Source: an uncultured Sphingomonadales bacterium | GTDB lineage: Bacteria; Pseudomonadota; Alphaproteobacteria; Sphingomonadales; Sphingomonadaceae | Direction of reading: 5' to 3' | Assembly: GCA_937898535.1 (NCBI GenBank) | Contig: CALDKP010000214.1 | Span: 1-6,524, forward strand | Length of the DNA: 6,524 nt | In this document: piece by piece, positions 5,599-6,524 of the stretch | Layout: each line of letters starts with the position of its first letter | How positions within the stretch are numbered: the stretch's first letter is position 1 | Made by a program: the position numbers and the translations under genes | The notes under the pieces: model-generated | Told to the model about the DNA's origin: nothing | What the model saw: only the letters and a program-made list of their open reading frames with translations | The model's database searches: none

Positions 5599-5975
5599 TC
5601 GACTAACAGCTTTCCAGGAACGTGCAACTCGTGCAACGCTTCGGTTTCTGTCCCGAATTTGCCTGTCTTCGCTAAAGCGAGATAGCGAACGGCTCGATCA
5701 TGCTGGCGCTTCGTATACATGATTTCCTTGTGTTTACGCGCAATGAAGCTTTCCCGCGCAAGCTCTCGCGTAGGGTAGGCGTGCCGTGCACCTCTGCCCT
5801 CTAGCACGAATTTCTCCATTTCTTTTTCGTTCCTGCGACCTAGCCAATATTCCGGCACGATCCAGCAGCCTTTTGGGGTAATCCGCACCACGACAAATTC
5901 TATTGTCGAAATAGCAAGACGTTCCTCGGCCCATTGGGAATTGACTTCCCGATAATAAATTTGCCCGATTTCCAT
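5595..5975 (-). CDS. Unknown 126-residue basic protein of the phage replication operon
   Basis: The first half (about 1-60) looks beta-rich and contains the segment RITPKGCWIVPEY (31-43). The second half is basic and helical: ARHAYPTRELARESFIARK (63-81), then KRQHDRAVRYLALAKTG (89-105). The combination of a T-PKG-W motif, an A-Y-PT motif and a following E-x-A-x-x-S-F-x-x-RK helix recurs in uncharacterised phage proteins near replication genes, to my recollection; no function is known to me. DNA or RNA binding would fit the charge but is a guess. The start at 5975 was chosen because GGAG lies nine bases upstream and it clears the preceding gene; the open frame continues to 6200 only as a shadow of that gene. 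The stop overlaps the next start as ATGA. Confidence 0.8.
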   Translation of the reverse strand: MEIGQIYYREVNSQWAEERLAISTIEFVVVRITPKGCWIVPEYWLGRRNEKEMEKFVLEGRGARHAYPTRELARESFIARKHKEIMYTKRQHDRAVRYLALAKTGKFGTETEALHELHVPGKLLVE

Positions 5976-5998
5976 TGCCCAATTCTCCGTGAAAAGGT

Positions 5999-6036
5999 GG
6001 CAGACTAGTTTCCTTAGTCCGGTCTGCCAGCAGACT
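5999..6036 (-). promoter_or_regulatory. Three-armed inverted repeat in the operon's only real gap
   Basis: On the + strand, GGCAGAC (5999-6005), GTCTGCC (6022-6028) and GCAGAC (6030-6035) lie in a row. The middle arm can pair with either outer arm, giving two mutually exclusive hairpins: one with a 7-bp stem and 16-base loop, the other with a 5-bp stem and 4-base loop. In the - strand transcript they lie in the leader of the 126-residue protein, ending about ten bases before its ribosome binding site (5988-5985). No proper U-run follows, so a simple terminator is unlikely. It may be an RNA switch, a processing site or a protein-binding site. Confidence 0.4.
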
Positions 6037-6063
6037 CTCCGCAGGTTAAAGCACCATACGGAA

Positions 6064-6524
6064 TTAGAATGCCGGTTCGTCGTCATCGACACTCGGGGCA
6101 TTGGCAAGAGGATCCTCCGCCGAATATCCCGCGTATCCGCCGAACACGTCATTATTGTTTGGACCGCCGATGCTTCCGAGCTTTTCACCCTTGCGGACAA
6201 AAAGGCAGTTTTGCAGATAGGCAGTCACGCCATCCTTGGCATCCAAGGTTTTACGCCGGAAAGGCTTGAAAGCCAGTGCGGGCACGACATAGGCGCCAGG
6301 ATAGAACAAATCCTTCCCTGCCTGTGCTCGCGCGTGTTCCTCGGCCGGAATGTCCACGATCTTGCCCGCAACCAATTGGGCAAGCTCCACGTCGAATTGT
6401 GACGACGCTGTGAGGATCCCGGCATAAGGTGCGTAAAGCTCCGCACGCTTTTCAGCCTTTTCCTTGATATTGAATGCTTCGTCAGCCGTTTTGCCCTGTG
6501 CGTCCAATTCAGCCTTTGCGATTG
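6064..6524 (-). CDS. Single-stranded DNA-binding protein, DUF2815-like, 5' partial
   Basis: The visible 152 residues are the C-terminal part of a protein whose start lies beyond the window; no ATG or upstream stop occurs before the edge, so the TTG at 6507 is not taken as the start. The segment FYPGAYVVPALAFKPF followed by GVTAYLQNCLFVRKGEKLG matches the pattern of DUF2815 proteins, which are phage single-stranded DNA-binding proteins commonly encoded next to a family A polymerase. The protein would coat exposed strands at the phage replication fork. After a Gly/Asn-rich linker it ends in an acidic tail, SVDDDEPAF, with a terminal Phe. This resembles the tails of bacterial SSB and T7 gp2.5, which recruit partner enzymes. 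Being first in the visible operon, it fits a role with the polymerase. Confidence 0.82.
   Translation of the reverse strand, partial: IAKAELDAQGKTADEAFNIKEKAEKRAELYAPYAGILTASSQFDVELAQLVAGKIVDIPAEEHARAQAGKDLFYPGAYVVPALAFKPFRRKTLDAKDGVTAYLQNCLFVRKGEKLGSIGGPNNNDVFGGYAGYSAEDPLANAPSVDDDEPAF

Noticed and set aside
5976..6063. Sigma-70 promoter in the 88-base gap
   Set aside because: No convincing -35/-10 pair with correct spacing was seen on the - strand.
5976..6200. Longer N-terminus for the 126-residue protein
   Set aside because: It runs through the gap and into the SSB-like gene; ATG 5975 has a well-spaced GGAG.

Overview
The window is one end of a tailed double-stranded DNA bacteriophage (or prophage) contig. 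It holds a lysis cassette on the + strand, which meets head-on with a long replication/recombination operon on the - strand. An inner-membrane spanin and a lipoprotein spanin show that the host is Gram-negative. GC content is roughly 55% outside one AT-rich patch, and GANTC, the target of the alphaproteobacterial methylase CcrM, is nearly absent. Together these make an alphaproteobacterial host a reasonable but unproven guess. The first 30 bases are not biological: they match the Illumina TruSeq read-1 adapter, so real sequence starts at about base 31 and the first gene has lost its true 5' end.

The + strand (31-1588) carries, in order: an endolysin of the TIGR02594/NlpC-P60-like type (5' end missing), a two-helix holin-like membrane protein, an Rz-like inner-membrane spanin, and an Rz1-like outer-membrane lipoprotein. 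The Rz1-like gene begins inside the Rz-like gene in another reading frame. Start and stop codons overlap at each of the first two junctions. This set covers all three envelope layers: holin for the inner membrane, endolysin for peptidoglycan, and spanins for the outer membrane.

The - strand (6524 down to 1585) reads as one operon. Its order is: a DUF2815-like single-stranded DNA-binding protein (cut by the window edge), a 126-residue and a 71-residue protein of unknown function, a family A DNA polymerase with proofreading domain, an HNH endonuclease, a 56-residue unknown protein, a RuvC-like resolvase, a helix-turn-helix/coiled-coil protein, and a 100-residue unknown protein. Every junction after the first is a start/stop overlap or a short gene overlap, implying translational coupling. 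The only sizeable gap in the window is 88 bases (5976-6063), which contains mutually exclusive inverted repeats just upstream of a ribosome binding site.

The last two genes of the operon (1585-2219) lie in a patch of about 37% GC without any GATC site, whereas GATC is unusually common elsewhere. They look like a later acquisition at the operon's tail. The two operons converge on a shared TTAA that supplies both stop codons, with no room for a terminator between them. No tRNA, rRNA, CRISPR array, insertion sequence or attachment site was seen.
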